From: Poa pratensis
Taxonomy: Eukaryota > Streptophyta > Magnoliopsida > Poales > Poaceae
DNA: 64,000 nucleotides
Assembly (NCBI GenBank): GCA_947311845.1
Contig: CAMZMU010000080.1
Span: forward strand, 17,921,144 to 17,985,143
Direction: 5' to 3'
The notes beneath the pieces are model-generated. The model worked only from the letters and a program-made list of their open reading frames with translations. It was not told the origin of the DNA and did no database searches. The translations under genes were made by a program, and so were the position numbers. This document shows, piece by piece, positions 1-10,183 of this stretch (position 1 is the first letter of the stretch; each line of letters starts with the position of its first letter).

Positions 1-1705
1 CTGCCCCAACGCCGAGAACCCCTTCCATCGCTGCGCCGCCTACTGCCCCGTCGCCGCGCCGGCGGCCAGCAAGAATCCGCCGGCCCAGAACGGGACCGCG
101 CGCCGCGACGGCGAGGCGGGAGGGAGGCAGCGGCCGGCAGTCAACCCGGACTGCCCCAACGCCGAGAACCCCTTCCACCGCTGCGCCGAGTACTGCCCCG
201 TCGCCGCACCGGCGGCCAGCAAGCCTCCGCCGGCCCGCCCGGCCCAGAACGGGACGTACCGCGGCGACGGCGAGCAGGCCGAGGCGGGAGAGAGGCAGCG
301 GAAGGCGGTGAACCCGGACTGCCCCAACGCCGTCAACCCCTTCCACCGCTGCGCCGAGTACTGCCCCGTCCCCGCCCCCGCCCCCGCCGCGGTGAAGACC
401 TTCCCGCTGCCGCCGGCCCCTGGCCAAGAATTAGCTCAGAACGGGCGGACGCACAGCGACGGCGACCTGAAGCCCAGGGAGCGCCGCCGCGACAGGGCCG
501 GCGGCTCCGGGGGCCTCCCCCTCTACGTCTTCCGTAAGCAACCAACCCTTCCATTTCCTCCCCAATTCTTGTGACCATAGTTGTCGCCACATGTTCATAT
601 CCAAGATGACAAACTGTAAAAAATCTGATCTTTCGTTGCTACTGCCGCAGTGCGCGAGGGCTCGGACGGGGAAGGCAAGAAGGTGGACCCGCGGTGCCCC
701 AACGCGGCCAACCCGTTCCACGTCTGCACCGACCACTGCCTCCCCAAGATGGTCGACGCCGGCCGATCGTCGGAGGGCGGCAAGTCCCCCCTTTCCCTCT
801 TCTCCCGCCGCTCCGGCCGCTCCTCCTCTTCCTCTGAAGGTTCTTCACTTGCTACTGATGGCCTCTCTTGTATCTATGCGCTTGCTGCCATCTTGCGCGG
901 TTGGGCCATCTTTGATGCATGTTTGTGGTGATAATTACCGTGTTCTCTCGGTTGATTGTATGCAGATGGCAGTGTCAAGTCCAAGGGCAGCAAGGGCAGC
1001 AAGAAGGGAGATTCCAAGTGCCCGAATGCCGGCAATCCGTTTCATGAATGTGGAGAGCAGTGTACTGCCAAGATTAAGGAGGTGGAGAAGCAGAAGAAAA
1101 TGGATAAGCAGTCACCGCGTAAGAAAGGTAGAATAAAATACCCAAACTGGCTTCCTCTAGTTGATTTTAATTTGTAATTTCTTGATTAGTACAGTAGGAT
1201 TGGAATGGTGCGCTGAATTATGATATTTATGCTTCCATTGCAATTCCGGTGGTTCTCATATGAGATTCACAAGCTGTTAGGAGCTGTAAAGACGATTTAT
1301 TTCTTTCTGGAGAAATTCTCAATTGATGCTCTCTTTGATTCTTTCGAGATGCTCAATTGGGGTTTGTTTTAATTTTCAGATTTCAGTTTTTATTGGTTTA
1401 ACTGATATTAATACCTTGCAGGTGGGAAGGATCTTGCAGTGGTGGAAAATTGGAAGGTCGATCCGAGGTGCCCAAATGCGGGCAACCCATTCCATATATG
1501 CGCCCAGTACTGCTTCGATTATTTGAATGAAGCAGCACCGACAGCTCCAAGCAAGCCAGGTGCGTTCTTTTAGTTAACCTCAACCTGTTAGTGGTGTATG
1601 CATGGATCTGACGAATTGATTTAAGGTCCACTTGGCATCCATATTTACGTTTCTATATTTCTGTTTATTTTAGACTCGAGGAAGGGAAAGGCTGTCATGA
1701 AATAG
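1..1705 (+). CDS. Cysteine-repeat protein with six CPNAxNPFH motifs (5' end outside window)
   Basis: Spliced CDS read as exons 1-533, 651-839, 966-1127, 1422-1559 and 1674-1705, stop TAG at 1703-1705; 350 residues are visible and the start lies upstream. Six copies of a 15-residue motif C-P-N-A-x-N-P-F-H-x-C-x-x-x-C are encoded at 2-46, 152-196, 320-364, 695-739, 1019-1063 and 1469-1513. Exon 1 holds three; exons 2, 3 and 4 hold one each. All four introns have GT..AG ends and all are phase 1, so the internal exons (63, 54 and 46 codons) are symmetric and could be duplicated or skipped without a frame change. Linkers are rich in Pro/Ala (exon 1), Ser (exon 2) and Lys (exon 3). The spaced Cys and invariant His suggest a small metal-binding or disulfide knuckle; that is inference. 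I know no named family with this motif and assign no function. No signal peptide can be judged because the N-terminus is missing. Confidence 0.82.
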
Positions 1706-3250
1706 ACAAGGTAAACTACATTCATTAGTTCACCATTTTATTATGAAAGAATAATTGGTCATTGGTGCAAACTGAAGTTATCTTATAAAATTTAATTCCT
1801 CAATCAGTTCTGTATAGTAAGCAAATTCTCCATTTTACTTAATTTGTGTAATTTTTATCAAGCCAAGGTTTCATAATTGCAATTTCAACATGCTGAGTCA
1901 TTTTGACCGAGCTCACCTTTTGGTGAACTCCCGGTGGGTTATAGTTTGGTGGTTGTGAAATGTCAACTGTCCATATTCCTTTTGACAAAGTCTGACTTTC
2001 ATATAACAATGATTTGTTGCCTTTCAGTCACCTGCTAGGTTAATGTTCCATGCCTAATTACTCAGCTAATGTATTTATAACATAGCTATGGATGCATATG
2101 TTTCCAGGCTCCCCGAAAGACCATTAAGATCTCTCAGCATCTGCAATCTGTTTTCAACAGCATTTTTTGCTGTTGTTGAGAGAAATGCTTTCAGGAGATC
2201 AATAGACATCACGTAATGCTTAATATGTCATGTTTTTTTGTTTTCATATGCATCCATTTAGTCCTTGTTAAGTAATGACTCAGGTGATATCGTAGAAGAA
2301 AAGGTCAAGATTTATGATTTTTCTTAAGGCAACAAAAGGGATTGTTTGTTAGACTGCATATCTGTCAGATTTCCTTGTCAAACGCTTCAACCCCTGAGGT
2401 GTTGCTTTGCCAAAGGCTTGTGAATACATTTGCGTATTTTCTTTGTTGTTGGTTGAATCCTGTGATGACCCCGCGATCCCGCATGGAATATGGACTACTA
2501 GTCGAACCTAGTTCATCCACACCCACTTTATCTGATTTTATTTGGTCCAGCTCTGAACTTTGTTACGATTTTCTCATACCTAGTCAATCTATTTTTCTCT
2601 TTGTCCCTAACGCAAAAAGAAACAAAAAACTACTCTTCTAACACAGTCTAGTCAATCTTAATGTGTTATCTGTTTGCTTCCTCTAATGCATTGTGGTAGT
2701 TGGATTTAAAAACATATGTCTGAGGAGAATAAACATTATTTCCGACAATCTCAACAACAGCAAACATAAGTAGCACACACATTGTGGTGGTTGGATGCAA
2801 AAACATACACCCAAGAACAATAAACACCATCTCTTGGATAATGTCAGCAACAACAAACACAGCACATGCCTTGTTGTTTACTACTATTTGCTTCAGTCAT
2901 ACGGTTGAGATATCCTTCTTTTGGTGACACCAGCTTCTTTTGTGCTGCTAGGCTGTCAAGATACTATCTTCTGCAGACAGATGGTGGTGAAAAATAAGTA
3001 ATTTTGCCGCGACAGGATTTAAGTTGCACTGGTAGCTGCTTTTCAGTCGGCTCATTTTGTAGTGTGGCTCCAGCAGCGGCTCCCGACTTTGCGGTATTTG
3101 CATGTATACTTCTATCGTGTGTAGTCTTCATGCTGTTGTTGGTACCAGATTAACGAGCTTGCATGTATAGGCCTGTGTAATGTATTGCCCCGAAGGTTGT
3201 AAAAATAGAGAGGTCGTATTCTTTTGTAAGATCTTGCCATTTATAACTGT
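1706..3250 (+). other. 3' untranslated region and downstream flank of the cysteine-repeat gene
   Basis: No convincing coding exon follows the TAG at 1703-1705. A GTAAAC donor at 1711 and a TTTCCAG acceptor ending near 2107 would make a 3' UTR intron. The transcript could end before about 3240, where T-rich sequence follows. The placement is inferred; only the splice-like signals are seen. Confidence 0.4.
2690..2868. repeat. Two-copy tandem repeat, period 91 bp
   Basis: The stretch beginning ATTGTGGTAGTTGGAT at 2690 recurs from 2781 as ATTGTGGTGGTTGGAT. Both copies continue with similar text (AAAACATA, AATAAACA, then a CAACAACA run). The copies have diverged clearly and carry no coding signal. 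Confidence 0.7.
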
Positions 3251-3594
3251 TTTCTTCTTTTCATCTGTGTTTTCCTTTACAAGACGAAAGTGAAGGAGCT
3301 CATTTAATTTCCGTTTTATGTGTCACCGTTGTCGTTGAGAGACTTTGAGGATGGCTCATTATGAGATCAGCTCTTTGACATGAATGAGCTGCTCTTTCTG
3401 GTTGGTATCAGGGAGTGTTTTTTCTTTTCTTTTTTCTTCTAGAATCTGCATGGTAGTGATGGTGGAGGGAGCCATCATCATCATGGTCACAGGTGAATTA
3501 GACAGCACAGTAGAGGAGAAGAAAACTGAGAAGGGAAGTCGTACCACTGACTCGTAAACGAATGAGAAATTGAAAAGTCCTGCCACTGGAGCTG

Positions 3595-3985
3595 AGAAAC
3601 TGGAGATGAGAAGCTTGGAATTCTGAGGCGTATGTGGTTGAACTTGGAGCTCCCGTATCTTTTTGACCAAGAGAGGTTCTTGATGTACGCGTTGCTGGTG
3701 TGATCCGTGCCGCACGGGTGGTGCGTGCGAGTGCGACCCTTTGTGGTTCACACGTACGCAGCGTGAGCACGGAAAGACCAGGGAAAAAAGGTCGCTGGAG
3801 GCGTGCTCTGGTTAGGTTTTTCTTTCTTCCTGGAAGCATCGTCTTCATGACGTGTCGAGTGATCCGATCAACTGATCACTTGATCAGCAGCAGCTGGTGT
3901 CGGTTCATATGGTAGCTTTTCTCCAGCTCTTGCCTCCACCACGGCGGCATGTGAAGTTCAGGAGACAAATCGTTGGATGACTTTC
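3595..3985. repeat. Diverged segment also present at 9950-10183 (copy 1)
   Basis: This segment shares the exact block AGCTTGGAATTCTGAG (3612-3627 and 9973-9988), and after it similar GGCGTGCTC..GGTTAGG, TTTCTTTCTTCCTGGAAG and GTTCAGGAGACAA blocks in the same order. This copy holds extra sequence, including a GC-richer insert near 3700-3760 and the text around 3845-3920. Open frames on the minus strand here show no recognisable domain, so I do not call a gene. Confidence 0.6.
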
Positions 3986-4198
3986 GACGGATGATCCTCC
4001 CGCAGCAGGGGAGAGCTGCTTTGGCTCTGGGCGTATACGCAACCATTATTTAAAATGCATTTTAAACATATTTTGAAATGTAAATTTTAAAAAATGTGTT
4101 TGCATATTGATTTTAACATCCTATGGGTTCTCAATGTCGTTTCATGAAAATAATGATATTTTGTATGCCCCGTGTAAAAAAGATAATTTTTTGGTGCT

Positions 4199-4523
4199 CA
4201 AATAAGTCTTGTCACGGAGAACTTGCCTGTGGCAAGATGGTTAGGTGGGTGGTTGTACCCCCAGCCCACCAGAGTTCAAACCCCAGGTTTGACGCTGGTG
4301 TTTCTCATTTAAGGCGGAATATTCTTCAGTGGGAGGCGACGTTCCCGTCGACAGCGAGGCGCCCGTGGTGACTTCGTCAATCTCAAGACTCGACCCGCCG
4401 ACTCAGTCTCTCGGAGGTGCTCATAGGGGTAGGGTGTGCGTGTGTGCGTTCATAGGGGTGAGTGTGTGCGCGTGTATATGAGCGCTTGCGTTGTACTGTG
4501 TTTCGCAAATAAGTCTTGTCACG
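4199..4523 (+). mobile_element. Au SINE with 18-bp target-site duplication
   Basis: A tRNA-derived retroposon body spans 4217-4505 and is flanked by identical 18-bp copies of CAAATAAGTCTTGTCACG (4199-4216 and 4506-4523). The head contains a B-box-like GTTCAAACCCC at 4273-4283. The rest carries hallmarks I know from the Au SINE of grasses: GTGGGAGGCGACGTTCCCGT, then TCGGAGGTGCTCATAGGGGT, then a GTGTGCG-rich tract and GTATATGAGCGCTTG near the 3' end. It encodes no protein and would depend on LINE machinery for mobility. It is not a functional tRNA gene because no cloverleaf can be formed around the B box. Confidence 0.9.
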
Positions 4524-5872
4524 AGAATTTATATTGTATTTTCAAACCGTTAAAAAAGAATGTCGGTTTTGCAGTGAACACATAGAATGTAAAATTGTAG
4601 AATTTTTATTTCAATTTTTTTTACATTTTAAAATATGTTTAAAATACCGGGTGAATATGCACCAAGGAGCCAAAGGGGATTTTACCTGAAGCAGGCGATT
4701 GATCACTTACTCGAGGAAAACCTAACCAAAGGGGCATCACATGGTTCGTGAAATTTTCCGGTGGGTTTCGCCGTATAATACACTGAACCAAGCGAAGCCT
4801 AAGATGTTTACATGCGGCAAGGCGTTGGAGAACCTTCACACCAACAAAAAAAAACTTCACAGCGGCCAGAAGGACCTTTGCCTGATTTGGCACATTATTT
4901 CATATTTTGGAATGCATAAGGACAGTCGGCACGGGGTTCCGGGCTCTCTAGAGGGAGGTGGAAGTGCAACGGAGGCGAGCGAGCAGCAGCGACAACGTCT
5001 AGGGAGAGGGAACCATATCAGGATGAAACATTTCCCGTTTTGGTTATGAATAAGTAGATGATTGACGTTTCAGGTATGAGGTATCCACTCTTAAGAGAAA
5101 ACAAACACATTTTTCTCCTTACTTTTTAAACTCAGCGGTTATAGTACTATATAAGACCTGGCTAGGAAAATACTATATCATCTTATTTATTATAGATGTC
5201 CAAATATATTATGAAAATCTTAACTTGATTTTCCATGCAACTAAGACCAAGCCTCACTTTATTTTTTAGAATCTCCTATAGACATGGCTATGGAGATCCT
5301 CACCATGCGTGAACTGCCCTTCTCTTGAGTTGTTACCGTTTTGGCTAAACGATAAGCATCACTATTTTACACTCTCTACCTTAACGTTTCATGAAAGAAG
5401 GATGCTCCATTGTTTTTTTTAGAACTAAAAAGGATGCTCCATGCCTCCATCGGACTGTGGATGGACCAATTCGGCTTTGGACCCAAATGGATTGTCGATG
5501 GTCCAACCGAGCCAACTGCGGCCTGTTTCGAGCGTGAGTGGAACAAGGAACCCAACTGAATTTATGGCCCACACGGCCGGGCACGACACGAGCCAAATCG
5601 TCCACTTGAGCACAGCGGTTCTCGACGCGAACGGTTCATCACAATCCAGCCGCCGCCCCTTCTTCCTCCCTCGGATCCGACGTTTCGCTTCTGCCAGGTG
5701 CAGCCGCCGCCGACCTGGTTTGTTCTGCTAAACACCTCTACAAGAACTTGTACGACATGTCCATTAGAGCTCCAAAGCGAACTTATAGATAAACTTGCGA
5801 CTATAGTGTTATGTAAACATTGTGCAAAACCCTAATCTATAGTTCCGTCAAACCGGCAGACCTGCGAACTCG
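4524..5872. other. Intergenic region, no gene seen
   Basis: Only short frames without family features occur here. The first part is AT-rich; the part after 5440 is GC-richer and may hold the promoter of the pair of small genes starting at 5873. I see no clear TATA box. A small direct repeat, GGATGCTCCAT, occurs at about 5400 and 5432. Confidence 0.5.
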
Positions 5873-6234
5873 ATGGCGAAAACAGAGGCGGCCGGCAAGT
5901 CCATCCCGGAGTGTATCAACTCATCGAACCCGTTCCATGAGTGCTCTTATAGTAGCCTCCACAGGATCAGGCTGGCCATAAGACGCCTACTGGACGGCAC
6001 GCCTCAGTCGGGAAGCATGTCGTGGAGAAGCGCATCGTCCACCCTGGTTGTATCAACGCCTTGAACCCCTACCATGATTGCTCTGAGTATTGCTTTAAGA
6101 AGATTGCAGACACCAAAACAGGTACGTATTTGAAGTTTTGATTTGTAAATCTTAATATTTTCATATTGCCCTGCATCCTTACCGTCTATTTGGTTAACTC
6201 TGCAACAGATCCATCGCCTCGAATCCGAGAGTAA
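5873..6234 (+). pseudogene. Decayed tandem copy of the two-motif cysteine-repeat gene
   Basis: Read as exon 1 5873-6121 and exon 2 6209-6234 (GT..AG intron, phase 1, stop TAA 6232-6234), the same layout as the neighbour at 6342-6749. ATG 5873 has a good context (CGATGG). Motif 1 (from 5912) keeps C-I-N-S-S-N-P-F-H-E-C but has lost the final Cys: the usual Y-Y-C-F reads Y-S-S-L. A one-base deletion near 5998, inside a G run that is one longer in the neighbour, shifts the frame so that motif 2 (6049-6093) is out of frame and translation would stop near 6064. Motif 2 itself is intact at DNA level. Loss of a key cysteine together with a frameshift argues for real decay, although the deletion alone could be an assembly error. 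Confidence 0.72.
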
Positions 6235-6341
6235 GAGCTCCAAAGAAAACTGAGATGAACTTGTTGCTATATACTTTCATGAATTTCAGAAACGACATAA
6301 ACTAATTAACATTCCGTTGAATCTGTAGACACACGACTGTG

Positions 6342-6749
6342 ATGGGGAAGTCGAATCCGGAGTGCATCAACTCATCGAACCCGTTCCATGAGTGCTCTTA
6401 TTACTGCTTCCATAAGATCAGGCAGACCAAAAGGAGCCTACTCGACGACATGCCCGACTCGGGGAAGAATGTCGTGGAAGAGCGCATCGTCCACCCTGGT
6501 TGTATCAACGCCTCGAACCCCTACCATGATTGCTCCGAATATTGTTTTAAGAAGATTGGAGACACCAAAGCATTCTCCGAGTTCGGCTTTAACAAGAATG
6601 CAAAATCAGGTATGACCTTGGCATCTCATTTGTAATTTCACATAATCAGATACGTATGCAAAAATATGGTCTATTCGACTGACTTGTTAGCATCAGAGCA
6701 TACCAAAAATGCTCAGGAGGACCTGGCGACGCACCCACCCCATATCTAA
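6342..6749 (+). CDS. Small two-motif cysteine-repeat protein
   Basis: Exons 6342-6609 and 6691-6749 (TAA 6747-6749) encode 108 residues. ATG 6342 is chosen because the coding match to the upstream copy starts there; a GTG in frame lies directly before it. Two motifs C-I-N-x-S-N-P-[FY]-H-x-C-S-x-Y-C are encoded at 6363-6407 and 6501-6545, each followed by Phe and a basic residue. The single intron is phase 1, as in the larger gene at 1-1705, and an alternative acceptor six bases downstream (6697) would keep the frame. The protein has no signal peptide or membrane segment and is basic. It is a diverged paralogue of the upstream genes: Ile replaces Pro after the first Cys and Ser replaces Ala in places. 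Function unknown; a metal-binding or redox role is only a guess. The 5' gap to the decayed copy is 107 bp, so read-through transcription is possible. Confidence 0.72.
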
Positions 6750-7048
6750 TTGTTCATTGTGTTGTAGCTCAACGGTCTTGATTCCTTGTTAAACATTATC
6801 TCTTGGCCTTATATTATATTTCTTAGGTACAGCTTTCGTATCTCCGCCCGTATACGCGAACAGAAAAAAAGTAATCTAACGGCATGTACAATTTATTGCA
6901 CACCTGTAAACTGTCGAACCTTTCTCTCCTCTTCCTATCTTCTCCACTCTACTGTCGTCCATCAGATCCGCGAGCTTCTCCTTATCCAGAAATATGTTCC
7001 GTCTCGTCCTTCCTCCGGCCAATCTCATCCTCCAAGCGTACTCCAGTC

Positions 7049-7496
7049 ATGAAAAAGTCCGTTTCGTCTGGTGTTGTAGGAACTCTTGCTTTCCAAGACA
7101 TCGCCCCACTTCCACTGATCCGCTGCCCTCGATGCAACGTCGGTGTCACCCAATGGTGGGTATCTAACACAGTCAAGAATCCAGGGAAGCACTTCTATAA
7201 GTGCCAGTTTCAGGTAGTGAGATCTCAAATCTCCACATTTTTGTACAAATGGCGTTGCATACTACTGACATATTTCGTTTTTCTCCATTTCACAGCCGTC
7301 CGGATGTAGCTTCTGGAAGTGGGAAGACGCATACATCGACTACCTTCAAGCCCGGTGGGGGAACATATTCGGTGGGCACCGTCGCGACGACAACCGCGCC
7401 CTTCTTCTTCGAGCGCAGTCCGACATCAGGAACATTCTCGCTATCGTGTTAGGAACGTTCTTTGCTGTTTTGTTTAGTTTGGCTTTCAAATCATAG
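7049..7496 (+). CDS. GRF-type zinc-finger protein with C-terminal membrane segment
   Basis: Exons 7049-7213 and 7296-7496 (phase 0 intron, TAG 7494-7496) give 121 residues. The first exon holds C-P-R-C, then W-W-V-S-N-T followed by N-P-G-K-H-F-Y-K-C; the second starts G-C-S-F-W-K-W-E-D. This is the order of the GRF zinc finger (C..C..NPGR.FY.C..C.F..W.D), which binds single-stranded DNA or RNA in other proteins. A stretch of about 20 hydrophobic residues at the C-terminus (from N-I-L-A-I-V-L to the end) looks like a membrane anchor. The frame stays open upstream of 7049, so the start could be earlier. Small GRF proteins are numerous in Triticeae and often sit among transposon-derived genes; the decayed gene at 7938 fits that. 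Its cellular role is not known. Confidence 0.75.
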
Positions 7497-7937
7497 GGAT
7501 TATGTGTAATAGGACGGTTAAGCACAACAGCTAATTTGCATTTATCATAAGAACTCTATTAGTACTAGTATTACCTTTTTTTTCTTTTTACTACTTGGGC
7601 ACATGTAATCTCCCGTTTGTAACTGTAACTACCCACTGCCAATAAAGATGCTCAGATTTGAGTTTTATTTTCTCATTATTTTCAGCAAATAGTACATTAA
7701 AGGCATCTCACATTCAAAACTCTACTCCAACCCCCACCCCGCTCCCCTCCACCCCGCCCCCACTCCCTTCTAACACAGATTTATACCACCACCATCGTTC
7801 CCCCCTCCGGCTTCTAACCTGTTCATGTTTGTTTGCAACTCCAAAATCTAGGTATGTCTCACTTGTTCTGCCCCACACATGAAACAATTTGCACTTGTTT
7901 ATTTTTCTGGTTCGTGTTAACAGTTTTATTAATCAGG
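7497..7937. other. Spacer with C-rich low-complexity stretch
   Basis: No gene is seen. Around 7725-7770 the plus strand is almost pure C/T with CCCC runs. A T-rich stretch at 7568-7592 may lie near the 3' end of the GRF gene. Confidence 0.4.
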
Positions 7938-9071
7938 ATGGCTTCATCTGGTAAAAAAGATGGCTCCTAACACTCGAGCACCGACAGTATGGATCTAGCC
8001 GGAGCAGGACTGGAGGATGATGCTTTTAGCAACATTCCTTCTACTGCCACTACTACCTCACGCACATATGTACATAAGGTTGTATCCGTCCTCTCTAGTT
8101 TGTCCGAGTACAAAAAGGTTTTAATTGACCAGATTGGGTTTGAAGGATTGCTGAAACTAACATCTTTAGGGAAGCTTAACCCTAAGTTCAGAAAATGGGT
8201 TATGAGTAGGATTGACCCTAGCACCAGATCTATTGTTGTAGACGACGGAAGAAAGATCAGGTTCTGCGCTGCCGACATACACAAGGTGTTTGGCATACCT
8301 TGTGGTACTAGAGGAATAGGTGACCCTGACGTGAAATGCAGTGAATCCACCATCAAGATAATGAGGTCAGTATTGGGGATGCCTGGAAAAGGAGGACACA
8401 TCCTAAAGGACGCAGAAATTGTCAACAGTAGAACTTTGTGTGAGAAAACCTCAAACAACGTAGAGAAGGATAGTTTTAAGATGGCGTTTGTTATTTTCGT
8501 TATTGGACACATACTCTGCCCATCAACCAGACACGACTACTCAACTATTGATTTCTGGGGTGCACTTGCCAACACTTAGTTCATTGCTGACTTCACTTGT
8601 CTTGTCTTCTGCGCCGTCGTCTAATGACATGCGGTTTCCTCCTGTCAGGTTTTCTACCTTCATAACCTTGATCTTGGTATTTTCAACTTGCGTCATGATA
8701 TTCTCCCACGATCTCGTGTTTTGATGATGTAAAGTTTAGAATGATTATCAACAAGGGACCAGAAGATTACGGAGCAGCAAAGGTGATGCCTGACAGCCAC
8801 ATATCCATTTTTTTGTTTTCTTTGCTGGTCTATGTTTTTTGTAATCTTATTACTCCCACACAATCACCAGATACGTAACGCTGACCAGATTTGCTATACA
8901 AGAAGCATGTGGTATACTAGCCCTAATAGGATTACACCGGTTCATACAACGCATCGCCTTGTTTTTGCTCGGACTGAACCAAAGGGAAAGTCTGTTGCCA
9001 ATTCCGTTTCAGGTGGCATTGCTACAACTACGACAACTTGTACCCCAATATGCATGTTGTCCCAACTGTGA
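7938..9071 (+). pseudogene. Plant-mobile-domain-like gene, decayed
   Basis: The body 7989-8576 reads without interruption and resembles the plant mobile or Ulp1-associated N-terminal domain that is common in grass transposon-derived proteins: an S-L-S-E-Y-K-K start, I-G-F-E-G-L-L, W-V-M-S-R-I-D, V-F-G-I-P-C-G, then G-H-I-L-C-P-S-T and I-D-F-W-G-A-L. The natural start is probably ATG 7938, but an in-frame TAA at 7968-7970 separates it from the body. A TAG at 8577-8579 ends the domain where a Glu would be expected. Likely later exons at 8649-8782 and from 8871 follow, the first with a one-base frame break near 8720. ATG 7989 is the fallback start for a truncated product of 196 residues. Family assignment rests on remembered resemblance and is moderately sure; decay is well supported. 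Confidence 0.6.
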
Positions 9072-9949
9072 CAGGTGACTCATGCAACGCTTTAGACTGT
9101 GAACTACATGAAACATAATTTCCCACTCCTGGTAAGTCCTGAGTAATGCGCTAATGACAGTCAAACTATTTATGGAATTGTTTTGACATTTGGTTGCCTC
9201 TGCTCATCACTGGCATCCAACGAGATTGGTTTGATGCTGAAGCATCACAATGCCGTTTCATTCCAGATAGCAAACGGTTTTAAGAACCAGCTTGCATAAG
9301 ATAATATAAGATTCCTCGACAAGCATGTGTCCGTGCTTTCTGAATCATGCATATATATGTTGTTGCCTCCGATCGATGCCATGTATAATCAGAACCTTTC
9401 TACCGGACCATCACCAAAGGCGTCCAATCTGTTCTGACGACGGCTTGACCTTGATGAATCTGACGGTATGAAAACACCTACTCATTCCTTTGCTTTTCCC
9501 ATCCAATGTTATGATTACCGTAACTCTACGATTCGGTTTCAGCAGTTGAGAGATCATCTTCTAGTTTGAACAAAAGGGCTAGATTGTCATCCGACACTAC
9601 ACCTAGACAGAGCATACCCTATATTCCATTGATTGCTTGTTATCAACAACGAGCATTGACAGTAGTTAAAAGTTCCTTACTCGAGGTTCTGGAAATCAGA
9701 GGTCGCCCCACCACCCCCCCCCCCCCCGCGCGACCGAGGGGAGGGAGGATATCGGATGAAGGTTACCCACAAAGGCCACAAATGATGGAAAAAAGTCGTG
9801 TTTCTAAACTTAGTTATGCTTCATCAACTACATATGGTAGGATGTTATTGTTATGTGTAACAGTGTATGCATGAGGAGAAATCTGAAGAGTGAAAATTAC
9901 AATTCTTGTCACCGGCTGGTGCTAGTCAGCTAGTGCTAGATCGAGGTGA
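9072..9949. other. Spacer with a possible remnant exon
   Basis: After a CAG at about 9543 an open stretch to about 9680 encodes a Ser-rich segment with a basic N-K-R-A-R cluster, which could be a late exon of the decayed gene upstream. A run of 15 C lies near 9714-9728. Nothing else is recognisable. Confidence 0.3.
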
Positions 9950-10183
9950 TTAAATTGCCGGAATGGAGATCGAGCTTGGAATTCTGAGACGTGTGTGGTT
10001 GGAGTTAGATCTACCGTTTCTTTTTACCACAAAAGACTTCATATTAATGTTGCTAGTGCTAGATTGAGGTCAGAAAGTTGTGGCGTTGTAGGCGTGCTCT
10101 TAGGTTAGGGTATCTTTCTTTCTCGAAGTGATAAGCAGCAGGCCTTGCCTCGACCATGGTGAAATATGATGTTCAGGAGACAA
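9950..10183. repeat. Diverged segment also present at 3595-3985 (copy 2)
   Basis: This is colinear with the first copy but shorter, and it ends exactly where a retrotransposon LTR begins (10184). The original right edge is therefore lost. It lies downstream of the second cluster of small genes, much as copy 1 lies downstream of the first gene. Confidence 0.6.

Noticed and set aside
3359..3848. Two overlapping minus-strand open frames of 116-130 codons
   Set aside because: No domain, no conservation of either frame in the duplicated copy at 9950-10183, and no promoter or splice context.
4217..4300. Possible tRNA gene (B-box-like GTTCAAACCCC)
   Set aside because: This is the tRNA-derived head of the Au SINE; acceptor and anticodon stems cannot be drawn.
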